DNA from: an uncultured Clostridia bacterium | GTDB lineage: Bacteria > Bacillota > Clostridia > Peptostreptococcales > Anaerovoracaceae | Length of the DNA: 64,000 bases | Assembly: GCA_934271235.1 (NCBI GenBank) | Contig: CAKQQT010000011.1 | Span: 1 to 64,000, forward strand | Reading direction: 5' to 3' | Part shown: piece by piece, positions 1-8,455 of the stretch | Position numbering within the stretch: position 1 is the stretch's first letter | How the letters are laid out: each line of letters begins with the position of its first letter | Program-made: the position numbers and the translations under genes | Notes under the pieces: generated by a model | Database searches by the model: none | The model's input: only the letters and a program-made list of their open reading frames with translations | What the model was told of the DNA's origin: nothing

Positions 1-23
1 CGTCTCATTTCATAGGCCGCCCC

Positions 24-63
24 TTAAAGAAAGAGGGCTGCGCCCTAACGGTTATTTTCCGTT
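24..63 (-). terminator. Probable terminator region after the acyl-CoA synthetase gene
   Basis: Reading leftwards past the stop codon there are two adjacent small hairpins. One is an AACGG/CCGTT stem at 47-63; the other is an AGGGC/GCCCT stem at 34-46. The second is followed by a pyrimidine-rich stretch. The U-tract is interrupted, so termination may be imperfect. Confidence 0.4.
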
Positions 64-81
64 AATGCGACAGCTCCTTTC

Positions 82-1989
82 CTATTCTTCCACACTCGGC
101 ATTTCTTTCGCCGCGTTGTTTTTTAATTCCGCGAAGCGCTTGATCTTCATCGTGCTGGTCTTTTCAAAAGCGTCCGTTTTGATCTCCAACTTGCGGATGC
201 ACTTGTAATTGGAGAGCTTCCGGTTGACCTGTTTGATCTGGTTCCAGATGATCTTATAGATTTCCTCTTCTGTAAACGGCTGCAGCGGATTTTTGCGCTC
301 CATGCCGTGCAGGTTCTCGATCTCGTCATAATTCGGAATGACCCTTGCGGTAATGATCAGTTCTTTTTCTCCGGCGACCTCTTTGCCGTAGACCATGCAT
401 TCCGCAATCTCCGGCACGTCTGCCAGCAGTCCCTCGATCTCCTCCGGGTAGATGTTCTTGCCGTTCTGCGTGACAATGACATTCTTGCTGCGGCCGGTGA
501 TATAGAGGAAACCGTCCTCGTCCATATAACCGATATCGCCGGAATTGAACCAGCCGTCCTCCATGACCGCCGCGGTCGCTTCCGGGTCTTCATAGTATCC
601 CAACATCACGGTTTGGCCTTTGATCAGGATCTCGCCCTCGCCCTTTTCATTCGGATCTTTGAGTTTGATCTCATCCCCGTGGACCGCTTTTCCGGCGGAA
701 CCGACCCGCATATCAAAATCCGGCGTCAATGCCGCGATCGGAGCCGTTTCCGTCAGGCCATAGCCCTGCAGGAACGTAATGCCGATGTCGATCAGCCATT
801 TACCGACCTTCGCGTCGATCGGAGCCGCCGCGGAAACAATAATCCGCAGCCTGCCGCCCAGACTTTCATAAATATCCTTAAAGACTTTGCGCTTTACATC
901 GATGCCGACATTGCGCAGCCCGTTCGTCAGACGGATCATAGAACGAACGGCCCCCTCTTTTTTGCTCTTTTCGATGTTTTTCTGGATCTTTTTGTACAGC
1001 GTTTCGATCAGCAGCGGCACGGCGATGATGGCTGTCGGATGCGTAGTCTGCATATCACTGACCAGATGCTTCAGCCCCTGGCATACCACGATCGATGCGC
1101 CCACTGCCATCGGGTAAAGGAAACCGATCGTCGATTCATACGTATGATGCAGCGGCAGCACGGAAAACAGTCGGTCCTCCGGCGTCAGCCAGACATACGG
1201 CGTAACAGCATTGATGTTCGCTGCCAGATTGCGGTTGCAGATCATAACGCCCTTCGCCGCAGATGTCGTGCCGCTGGTAAAGATCAGCACCGCGAAAGCA
1301 TCCGGGTCGATCTCCTTGCTGAGCAGGCTCGTATCCCCCAGATCGGTAAACACTTTTCCTTCTTCCCGCAGGAAGTCAAAGCCTACAAAGCAGCCGTCTT
1401 CCTTTGCGTCGGAATACATCTCGATGCAGAACTTGATATTCGGGCAATGCGCCGCCGCCTTTTTGACCGAATCCCGTTTTTTCGGTGAATAAATGATCGC
1501 CGAAGCGCCCGAACGCCGCATCAGATTTTCGAGTTCGTTGTCCGGGAGTTCTTTGTCCGTCGGAACCGCAACGCCGGCTCCGCACAACAGCGCCATGTAG
1601 GAAACATACCATTCATATGTAGTTTCGCCCATGATCATGACTTTTTCGCCCTCCAGATCCAGGACGCGCAAAAGCGCCGTCCCGAAATCGTTGACGTCCT
1701 GCCGGAAGCGGCCGTAGGAAATTTCCCGAAAGCCTTCCTTCTTATTAAAGCACTGCAAAATAAACGGCCGATCTTTGAATTCTTCGGTCGAGCGCAGGAA
1801 AAACTCCTTTACCGTACGGTAATGCGTTCCCTCGTATTCCTCATGTTCGCCGCGCCGCTCCAACTTGCTCCGCAGCGCGTCGATATTCTTCTCTGCATAC
1901 TCCGACCGCAGTTCCTCCAGATCATCCACTTCTTTCATCTTATATTTGGGAAGTTTGAAATCCGGCATTTTCTTTAAAATTCTCGCCAT
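82..1989 (-). CDS. AMP-forming long-chain-type acyl-CoA synthetase
   Basis: Adenylate-forming enzyme of the ANL superfamily, expected to activate a carboxylic acid (probably a fatty acid) with ATP and join it to CoA. The P-loop-like motif FTSGTTSAAKGV lies at about residues 237-248. GYGLTETAPI follows, then GWFNSGDIGYMDEDGF with the GRSKN hinge, and TSTMKIKR near the C-terminus supplies the likely catalytic lysine. At 635 residues it fits the long-chain FadD-like group. An N-terminal extension of about 60 charged residues precedes the AMP-binding domain. The start is supported by GGAGG about ten bases upstream. It lies 245 bp downstream of the germination gene on the same strand and has its own TATAAT-like element near 2080, so it is probably monocistronic. 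The acyl substrate cannot be deduced. Confidence 0.88.
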   Translation of the reverse strand: MARILKKMPDFKLPKYKMKEVDDLEELRSEYAEKNIDALRSKLERRGEHEEYEGTHYRTVKEFFLRSTEEFKDRPFILQCFNKKEGFREISYGRFRQDVNDFGTALLRVLDLEGEKVMIMGETTYEWYVSYMALLCGAGVAVPTDKELPDNELENLMRRSGASAIIYSPKKRDSVKKAAAHCPNIKFCIEMYSDAKEDGCFVGFDFLREEGKVFTDLGDTSLLSKEIDPDAFAVLIFTSGTTSAAKGVMICNRNLAANINAVTPYVWLTPEDRLFSVLPLHHTYESTIGFLYPMAVGASIVVCQGLKHLVSDMQTTHPTAIIAVPLLIETLYKKIQKNIEKSKKEGAVRSMIRLTNGLRNVGIDVKRKVFKDIYESLGGRLRIIVSAAAPIDAKVGKWLIDIGITFLQGYGLTETAPIAALTPDFDMRVGSAGKAVHGDEIKLKDPNEKGEGEILIKGQTVMLGYYEDPEATAAVMEDGWFNSGDIGYMDEDGFLYITGRSKNVIVTQNGKNIYPEEIEGLLADVPEIAECMVYGKEVAGEKELIITARVIPNYDEIENLHGMERKNPLQPFTEEEIYKIIWNQIKQVNRKLSNYKCIRKLEIKTDAFEKTSTMKIKRFAELKNNAAKEMPSVEE

Positions 1990-2141
1990 AAAAATTTTCC
2001 TCCGTTTCGAAAGTCCTGCTGCTGGCAGCAGGCGGGGTTTCTATCTTGATTGGATCGCATTCTTTTTTTGATCCTATTATTATACATGAGTTTTTTGTAG
2101 AATTTATGAAGAAAACACAGTCTGCGGGAAATTCCTCCGCC

Positions 2142-2233
2142 GCGGCAAACGCTCATGTGCGCAGCGCGTGTATGGCACGCGTGAAATGCTTGCCGCAAGG
2201 TGAATGCGCAATGCTGCGCAGCGCGTTTGCCGC
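2142..2233. repeat. Long inverted repeat with internal hairpin downstream of the germination gene
   Basis: GCGGCAAACGC at 2142-2152 is the exact reverse complement of GCGTTTGCCGC at 2223-2233, so the segment can form one 92-nt stem-loop. Inside it TGCGCAGCGCGT occurs twice in direct orientation (around 2158 and 2214), and CGCGTG-TATGG-CACGCG forms a local hairpin. It starts two bases beyond the stop codon at 2235. It may be a terminator-like or 3' stabilising structure, or a small repeat element. Confidence 0.5.
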
Positions 2234-2234
2234 A

Positions 2235-3767
2235 TCACCGCTTGGTGCGAAAGATCAAACGCTTGAGGACCTTGCCGTCAAACGGGGTCAACGGATAAAG
2301 GTAAGACGTCCCGGACAGTGTTTTGGTCATGCCCATGACCAAAACACTAATGGCTGCCGCGGCGATGATACCGCCCAGACCCAGCACCTGCGCGCCGATC
2401 AGCATAAAAACACGGCAGAATTTCATCGCGTAAGAAAGCTCGATGCTCGGCTGTGTAAACGCGGCCAGCGCGACCACCGCCATGCAGAGGATCGTCTGCG
2501 GAATAAACCAGCCGGAGCTGATGCTGAATTCGCCGAGGATCAGCGCGCCGATGACGGACAGCGACATTCCCAGCGAAGTCGGTGTATTCAGAGACGCCAG
2601 TTTCAGCGCGTCGATGGCCAGCTCCAGCAGCATGAACTGCCAGAAGATCGAGATCACATAATCGTCTTCCGGCACAAAGAACCGCAGCACATCCGGCGTA
2701 AACCACTCATATTCGACCATCAGTACATAGATCGGCGTCAAAAGCAGGATCACTACAAAATTCAGGATGCGCAGGAAACGAAAATAGTTGCCGGTCAGCT
2801 GCGGGAAATAGTAGTCGTCTGTATCCTGAAAGAACTCGAACACGCTCACCGGGATCATCATCGCCGTCGGAGAATTGTCCGTGATCAGCACCACCTTGCC
2901 TTCTTCCAGATGCGCCGCCGCCACATCCGGCCGCTGGGTATAGCGTACCCGCGGGAACGGATTCAGTCCATTCGCAACGCCAAAAGATTCCTGCAAATGC
3001 TCCAGCAGACTCTGGTCGGTCACGGTCAAGGCGTCGAAATCGCCGGTTCCGCGCCGCGGCGCGCTGCCTTTGCCGCCTCCGTGCAGCGCTTTTTGCTTCA
3101 TATCGTCCAGTACCGATGTGAGCTTTTCAACAAATTTTGAGTCGGCGCGATCCTGCATATAGCACAGTACCACATCCGACTTGCTGTCGGTCCCGACATT
3201 GAATACCTTGAAGATCAGCTGATTGCTGCGCAGTCTGCGGCGGATCATCGCTACGTTCTCCATCATATTCTCGGTGAAGCCGTCGCGCGCGCCTCGTAAG
3301 GTCCGTTCCTTTTCCGGTTCCTCCACCGAACGCGACGGGTAATCTCTGGCGTCCAGGATGATGATCTTATCCAGTCCCTCTACGATCAGCGGTACCAGGC
3401 CCGCATAAAGTTTTGGGAGCGTCTGCAGATAGCAGTCGTAAGCGGCAGCATCCATTCCGCTGTCCGCCGTGTTTTCAGCTTCCGGTCCTGCGTCCGCCTG
3501 CGGCTCGACTACGCTGGCGTCCATGAACGGTACCGCCGCTTCCAAAAATGCTTGGCTTTCTTTCAGCCCCTGCATGGTCTGCGGCTCGACGGCCAGCAGA
3601 TAATTGAGCAAAAGCTGCCCTTTTTGCCCATCGTGCAGCCCGTCTACAAAATACATCACGGCCTGCCTGCCTCCGATCCGCAGTTTCCGTTCGATCAAGT
3701 CAAAGCATTCGTCCAGCGGCAGTTCTGTCCGAAAGATCTTCAAATATTCTTCAAAAGCACTTTTCAT
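2235..3767 (-). CDS. spoVAF: GerA-family spore germination protein, SpoVAF-like
   Basis: Membrane protein of the GerA/SpoVAF family, which in spore formers acts in the inner spore membrane during nutrient germination and calcium-dipicolinate release. The soluble N-terminal half (to about residue 320) contains the family signature RDYPSRSVEEPEKER followed by RGARDGF.EN and the IRRRLR segment. The EPxxE.xxRG arrangement resembles SpoVAF more than GerAA. The C-terminal half has about five or six hydrophobic segments, from LRILNFVVILLLTPIYVLM onwards, and ends in a basic tail. Length (510 aa) is normal. A stretch near residues 95-115 is rich in Ala, Glu and Asp. No GerB or GerC partner genes and no other spoVA genes are adjacent. 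The call as a GerA-family protein is firm; SpoVAF rather than GerAA is an inference. Confidence 0.82.
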   Translation of the reverse strand: MKSAFEEYLKIFRTELPLDECFDLIERKLRIGGRQAVMYFVDGLHDGQKGQLLLNYLLAVEPQTMQGLKESQAFLEAAVPFMDASVVEPQADAGPEAENTADSGMDAAAYDCYLQTLPKLYAGLVPLIVEGLDKIIILDARDYPSRSVEEPEKERTLRGARDGFTENMMENVAMIRRRLRSNQLIFKVFNVGTDSKSDVVLCYMQDRADSKFVEKLTSVLDDMKQKALHGGGKGSAPRRGTGDFDALTVTDQSLLEHLQESFGVANGLNPFPRVRYTQRPDVAAAHLEEGKVVLITDNSPTAMMIPVSVFEFFQDTDDYYFPQLTGNYFRFLRILNFVVILLLTPIYVLMVEYEWFTPDVLRFFVPEDDYVISIFWQFMLLELAIDALKLASLNTPTSLGMSLSVIGALILGEFSISSGWFIPQTILCMAVVALAAFTQPSIELSYAMKFCRVFMLIGAQVLGLGGIIAAAAISVLVMGMTKTLSGTSYLYPLTPFDGKVLKRLIFRTKR

Positions 3768-4029
3768 ATTGTTCGCCCTTTCTGATTTTTTGTGTCTGCT
3801 TGCTGTCTCTATTTTTTACAGGATGCCGCTGTTTCATACCTTAAGAAAACGCCGAAAGAAATTCTCCGCGGATCCGGCAAAATTTACACGGAAGGACTTG
3901 TATCTTCGTGCCGAAAATGTTAAGATTTTAGAGGTTTGCTGTGCTGCACAGCAAACGATATTTCGCCGCGCGATCGTCGCGATCGTTCCTTCGCGATGTA
4001 TGCACTCGGCTGTTTTTAAGGACACGACT

Positions 4030-5037
4030 ATGGAAAATTTACAAGCGATTCTTTTTTTTGCCGTCGGACTGGTGCTTTTGATCAAGGCCGGCGACTGGTT
4101 CGTGGACGGCGCGACGGGACTTGCCCGCCGTTTCCACATCCCGGATATCCTGATCGGCGCGACGGTGGTCTCCATCGGTACGACCCTGCCGGAGGTGATG
4201 GTTTCCGCGACCTCCGCGGTTTCCGGGCATGGCGAGCTTGCCTACGGCAACGCCATCGGCTCTATCATCTGCAATACCGCGCTGATCGCCGCCATCACCA
4301 TCGCGGTCAAACCGGGTCAGGTCGACCGCGGCACGATGAAGACCCCGGTACGCTTTTACTTCATCGCGGCTGCCTTCTACGCCGCAACCGCCTATCTCAA
4401 GGGACATTTCACGCGTACAGACGGCATCCTCCTCCTGCTGATCTTCGTCGCCTACATGTCTGTTGCCATCGTGCAGGCCATCCGCGACCAGCAGCTGCAG
4501 GAAAAGCTCTCGGAGGGTGCAGACCCGCATGATGTCATCGAAGACGAGCTCGAAAGCACCTTCAACCCGCTCTGGAAGGATCTGCTGCTGCTCGTTGTCG
4601 GCGCAGCCCTGATCGCGGTCGGCGCGAATCTTTTGGTTGACAATGGGACGATTCTAGCCCGCATGCTGGGCGTGCCGGAATCCGTCATCGCGCTGACCTT
4701 CATCGCGCTCGGTACCTCTCTGCCGGAGCTGGTCACCGCCGTCACCTCCCTCTCCAAGGGACATGGCGCGCTCTCGCTGGGCAATATCATCGGTGCGAAC
4801 ATGTTCAATCTGGTACTGGTCAGCGGTCTGTCCATCACACTCAATCCGTTTGACCTGCCGACCGAAAAGCTGCTTGCCGGACACAACGCGTCTCTGGTCG
4901 TCGATGTCCCGCTGACCTTCATCGTGATGCTCCTGCTGACTCTGCCGGGACTCGTCAAAGGCAGGCTCTACCGCTGGCAGGGCATCCTGCTGCTGGCAAT
5001 CTATGCGGTCTTCTGTACGTTCCAGTTCCTGCTGTAG
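4030..5037 (+). CDS. Calcium/sodium:cation antiporter of the CaCA family (YrbG-like)
   Basis: Integral membrane antiporter of the Ca2+/cation exchanger superfamily. The two inverted alpha repeats are clear: SIGTTLPEVMVSATSA near residues 53-68 and ALGTSLPELVTAVTSL near residues 235-250, each with the cation-binding G(T/S)xLPE core. About ten hydrophobic segments span the 335 residues, with an acidic cytoplasmic loop between the halves. The reading frame is open far upstream, but the ATG at 4030 is chosen because an AAGGA element sits about seven bases before it and homology begins there. The gene diverges from the germination gene. Two small hairpins (about 3938-3960 and 3972-3990) lie in its leader. 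The transported ion cannot be told from sequence. Confidence 0.87.
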   Translation: MENLQAILFFAVGLVLLIKAGDWFVDGATGLARRFHIPDILIGATVVSIGTTLPEVMVSATSAVSGHGELAYGNAIGSIICNTALIAAITIAVKPGQVDRGTMKTPVRFYFIAAAFYAATAYLKGHFTRTDGILLLLIFVAYMSVAIVQAIRDQQLQEKLSEGADPHDVIEDELESTFNPLWKDLLLLVVGAALIAVGANLLVDNGTILARMLGVPESVIALTFIALGTSLPELVTAVTSLSKGHGALSLGNIIGANMFNLVLVSGLSITLNPFDLPTEKLLAGHNASLVVDVPLTFIVMLLLTLPGLVKGRLYRWQGILLLAIYAVFCTFQFLL

Positions 5038-5123
5038 AAACCGCCGGAAGCGCCGCCGCGCAATACCGCCAAAAAAGGAAGTACCCGCGTAAATTCCAAG
5101 ATGCGCAGACTGTAAAACTGTGA

Positions 5124-5129
5124 TATAAT
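5124..5129 (+). promoter_or_regulatory. Extended -10 promoter of gltX
   Basis: TGATATAATA contains a perfect TATAAT hexamer at 5124-5129 preceded by a TG extension. No good -35 hexamer is visible. Transcription would begin near 5136, leaving a leader of about 130 nt. That leader contains an inverted repeat (TTTCGGTT near 5149 with AACCGAAG near 5180). Confidence 0.55.
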
Positions 5130-5266
5130 AGTTTTACTTTCGGTTTGCACAGGTCTCTTTGCCTCTGCGCGCTTGTCAACCGAAGGGAATATACAAGATT
5201 AGTGCGCCGCAAAGCCGCAGGCAGCGCTGACGCAAGACAGAAATCAATACCTACGGAGGAAACGAT

Positions 5267-6922
5267 ATGAACTATGAAAAACTCGCGGAACTGCTGTTTC
5301 CGCATATCGACAAAACACCCGCGGATTACGAGGCGATGTACCCTGCCCGCGATCTGCCTGCCGGCGCGAAGGTCACCAGACTCGGACCGAGCCCGACCGG
5401 TTTCATTCACCTCGGTAATCTCTACGGCGCGTTCGTAGACGAAAGACTGGCGCATCAGTCCGGCGGAAAATTTTTTCTCAGAATCGAGGACACCGATGAC
5501 AAACGCTATGTAGAGGGTGCGGTCGAGATCATCATCAACTCTCTGCGCTTCTTCGGCATTCAGTTTGACGAGGGCGCGACGATGAACGGCGACATCGGCA
5601 ACTACGGCGATTACACACAGAGCCATCGCGGCCCGATCTACCAGTGCTTCGCCAAAAAGCTGGTCGCGGAGGGAAAGGCCTATCCTTGCTTCATGACGGA
5701 GGAGGACATCGCGGAGATCCACGCGCAGCAGGAGGCCCAAAAGGCGAATCCCGGCATCTACGGCAAGTGGGCAAAGAGCCGCGATCTCTCCATGGAGGAA
5801 ATCGAAGCCAAGCTGGCTGCCGGCACGCCGTATGTCATCCGCCTCAAATCCGATGGCGATATGAGCCTGCCGGAAGACCAGATCAAGCGCTTCCAGGTGG
5901 AGGACGCGATTCGCGGCACGCTGGATATGCCAGTCAACGATCAGGATACGGTCCTGCTCAAGGCTACCGGTATTCCGACCTACCATTTTGCCCATGTGGT
6001 GGACGACCATCTGATGCGCACCACGCACGTGGTCAGAGGCGCGGAATGGCTGCCATCCCTGCCGATTCACGTAGAGCTGTTTGACAAGCTGGGCTGGGAA
6101 GTGCCGATCTACTGCCACACCGCGCAGCTGATGAAGCTGGACGAAGAAGGCAACAAGCGCAAGCTTTCCAAGCGCAAGGACCCGGAGCTTTCCTTAGATT
6201 ACTACCGCAACGAGGGCTATCATCCGGCCGCGGTCCGCGAATATCTGCTGACCATCCTCAACTCTAACTTTGAGGAATGGCGCATCGCCAATCCGGACGC
6301 GCCGATCGATGATTTCGCCTTTACGACTGAGAAGATGAGTAACTCCGGCGCCCTGTTCGATCTGAACAAACTGAACGACATCAGCAAGGACGTGCTGCTC
6401 AAGATCAGCGCTGCCGACCTGTTCGACTTCCTCAAGGCGTGGGCGGAGGAGTTCAAGCCGGAGCTTCTGCATATTTTTGAAGACCGCGCCTATCTGGAAA
6501 AAATCCTCGACATCGGCCGCCACGAAGAGCGCAACCCGCGTAAAGACCACATCTACGCGCAGCAGATCATCCAAAACATCAGCTATTTCTTCGACGACCT
6601 GTTTGAGATTGAAGACGACTTCCCACAGGAAGCCGCCGGCGATGTGCCGACGATCATCGAGAAGTATCTCGCGACCTACGACCACAAGGACGATCAAGAA
6701 GTCTGGTTCGGCAAGATCAGGCAGATCGCTGACGCACTTGGTTACGCGGTCAAACCAAAGGATTTTAAGAAAAATCCGGATCAGTACAAGGGTCACGTCG
6801 GTCATGTCAGCACTGTCATCCGCGTGGCGCTGATGGGACGTCAGCAATCTCCGGACGTCTGGGAAATCCAGCAGATCCTCGGTGAAGAGCGCACGCGCGC
6901 AAGATTGTCAAAATTTTTATAA
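5267..6922 (+). CDS. gltX: Glutamate--tRNA ligase
   Basis: Class I aminoacyl-tRNA synthetase that charges tRNA-Glu. The HIGH-type signature is PSPTGFIHLGNLYGAF (about residues 41-56) and the KMSKS-type loop is KLSKRKDPE (about residues 296-304). FLRIEDTDDKR, typical of GluRS, lies between them. At 551 residues it belongs to the longer clostridial form rather than the roughly 485-residue Bacillus form. The start follows a perfect GGAGG with ideal spacing. The gene appears monocistronic, with its own promoter and a strong terminator. Whether it is discriminating or also charges tRNA-Gln cannot be decided here. Confidence 0.95.
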   Translation: MNYEKLAELLFPHIDKTPADYEAMYPARDLPAGAKVTRLGPSPTGFIHLGNLYGAFVDERLAHQSGGKFFLRIEDTDDKRYVEGAVEIIINSLRFFGIQFDEGATMNGDIGNYGDYTQSHRGPIYQCFAKKLVAEGKAYPCFMTEEDIAEIHAQQEAQKANPGIYGKWAKSRDLSMEEIEAKLAAGTPYVIRLKSDGDMSLPEDQIKRFQVEDAIRGTLDMPVNDQDTVLLKATGIPTYHFAHVVDDHLMRTTHVVRGAEWLPSLPIHVELFDKLGWEVPIYCHTAQLMKLDEEGNKRKLSKRKDPELSLDYYRNEGYHPAAVREYLLTILNSNFEEWRIANPDAPIDDFAFTTEKMSNSGALFDLNKLNDISKDVLLKISAADLFDFLKAWAEEFKPELLHIFEDRAYLEKILDIGRHEERNPRKDHIYAQQIIQNISYFFDDLFEIEDDFPQEAAGDVPTIIEKYLATYDHKDDQEVWFGKIRQIADALGYAVKPKDFKKNPDQYKGHVGHVSTVIRVALMGRQQSPDVWEIQQILGEERTRARLSKFL

Positions 6923-6973
6923 ACTTTTTTGCCCGCAGGAGGGCGCTGCAAACCGCATAAAATCAAGCCTCAC

Positions 6974-7006
6974 AAAAGCTGTTCCGCATTATGGAACAGC
7001 TTTTTT
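6974..7006 (+). terminator. Rho-independent terminator of gltX
   Basis: AAAAGCTGTTCC, a seven-base loop, then GGAACAGC followed by six T residues: a perfect 8-bp GC-containing stem with a U-tract, 50 bp after the gltX stop codon. Confidence 0.93.
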
Positions 7007-7026
7007 ACATTGTAGAACATCCCCTC

Positions 7027-7054
7027 TTTACATTTTTTCGATTTTGACTATGAT
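7027..7054 (+). promoter_or_regulatory. Putative vegetative promoter of the FIST-domain gene
   Basis: TTTACA at 7027-7032 and TATGAT at 7049-7054 are separated by 16 bp. The element lies directly after the gltX terminator and about 70 bp before the start codon of the downstream gene. Confidence 0.55.
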
Positions 7055-7126
7055 AAAGATAAAGAACAACGAAAGCCGCAGCAAAGGGCTTTCATGGAAG
7101 AATTACATTATGAGGAGGATATAACA

Positions 7127-8293
7127 ATGTTGAAGATGCAAACAGGTACCAGTACAAATGCAAACGCGGCACTCGCCGGCAAAGAAGCAGCAGAAGCTGT
7201 AAAAGCAGATCTCAAAGATATGAAGATGGCCTTCGTCTACAGCGGTGTGCAGTATGATCAAAAAACGATGCTGCACGCGATAAAGGAAACGCTTCCCGGC
7301 GTTCCTCTGATCGGAAATACCTCCTTTACCGGAGTGATGACACAAGAAGGGTTCGTCAGCAGTGACAATGGCTTTGTCGGCATCATGGCTGTCTCTGATC
7401 CGGATATGACCGTCGGCGTTGCCGGCATGGCAAAACAGGGCAGCGCGAGAGAAACCGGACACAAGGTCGCGGAGGCTGCTTTAAAGAACGCCGGCAAGAC
7501 CGGAGCGCCTGCTTTCTTCTATATGTCCGCGCCGTCCGGCGAAGAAGAATATTACTTAAAGGGCATTACCGAAGTCATCGGCAGAGTTCCGTTCTTTGGC
7601 GGCAGTGCCGCGGACAATGCGATCGCAGGCGAATGGCTGCTCTATACCGATGAAAATGTCTATGCGGACGGCATTTCGGTCGCGTTCTTCTATACGGACA
7701 AGGCGTTCGCGAACGTCTTTACCGGCGCTTATCGGGAAACGACCAACGTCGGCGTCATCACCAAGATTGTCGGAGATCGTACCCTCGCGGAAATCAACGG
7801 CATCCCGGCGCTGGAACAATATCGCGCATGGACCGGTGCATCGGCTGAAGATGTGAAAGGCGGCAATCTGCTTGCTTACGCCATCCAGAAACCGCTCGGC
7901 GTCAAAGATCCGCTCGGCGATCTGATCGCAGTCAGACACCCGATGAACGGCAACGATGACGGCAGCATGAAGATCGGCAACAATCTGGCAGTCGGTACCG
8001 CAGTCATTCAGCTGGAGGGCTCGGTAGATGAGATCATCGCGGCAGTCGGCAAGACCTTAAAAGAACTCGAAGCCAAGATCGGCGCGCCGATCGCGGGTCT
8101 GCATCTCGTACACTGCGGCGGCAGAAGAGCCGGCATCGGCGATCGCATCAACGAAGTCTATGATCAGGTCAAAGCAGCAGTCGGCGACATTCCGTTCCTC
8201 ATGGAATATACCTTCGGCGAGTACGGCTACGAGGATGACGGACGCAACACCTGCGGCGGCTTGATGCTTTCCTTCACCGCGTTTGGTAAATAA
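7127..8293 (+). CDS. FIST-domain sensory protein
   Basis: Carries the FIST_N and FIST_C domains, proposed in the literature to bind small ligands, possibly amino acids, in signalling proteins. The N-terminal domain covers about residues 1-200 (LIGNTSFTGVMTQEGF; FFGGSAADN) and the C-terminal domain about 215-388, ending in GRNTCGGLMLSFTAFG. No kinase, chemoreceptor or GGDEF domain is attached, so it is a stand-alone FIST protein. The ATG at 7127 is preferred over the upstream frame start because GAGGAGG precedes it by seven bases. It has its own promoter and is followed by aldehyde and alcohol dehydrogenase genes on the same strand, so a sensing role for that locus is possible but unproven. 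Confidence 0.82.
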   Translation: MLKMQTGTSTNANAALAGKEAAEAVKADLKDMKMAFVYSGVQYDQKTMLHAIKETLPGVPLIGNTSFTGVMTQEGFVSSDNGFVGIMAVSDPDMTVGVAGMAKQGSARETGHKVAEAALKNAGKTGAPAFFYMSAPSGEEEYYLKGITEVIGRVPFFGGSAADNAIAGEWLLYTDENVYADGISVAFFYTDKAFANVFTGAYRETTNVGVITKIVGDRTLAEINGIPALEQYRAWTGASAEDVKGGNLLAYAIQKPLGVKDPLGDLIAVRHPMNGNDDGSMKIGNNLAVGTAVIQLEGSVDEIIAAVGKTLKELEAKIGAPIAGLHLVHCGGRRAGIGDRINEVYDQVKAAVGDIPFLMEYTFGEYGYEDDGRNTCGGLMLSFTAFGK

Positions 8294-8455
8294 CGCCGCG
8301 TGAACCGCGTATCCGGCATGTGAGAAACACAGACCGCAGATCATCAAGCCGGACAGAAAGCTGATCTGAAACCAAGGATAAAGATAAAAGAGTATTTGTA
8401 ATTCGTGATGGATCGTAATCCATAAATCATGCATACTAAAAAGGAGTGTATCACA

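Noticed and set aside
307..1488. Long open frame of 393 codons on the + strand opposite the acyl-CoA synthetase
   Set aside because: It is antisense to a well-supported gene, has no ribosome binding site and its protein (rich in Arg, His and Asp) resembles nothing. Similar antisense frames occur opposite gltX, hydA, pdp/deoB, the ABC fusion gene and pyrG, an effect of codon bias.
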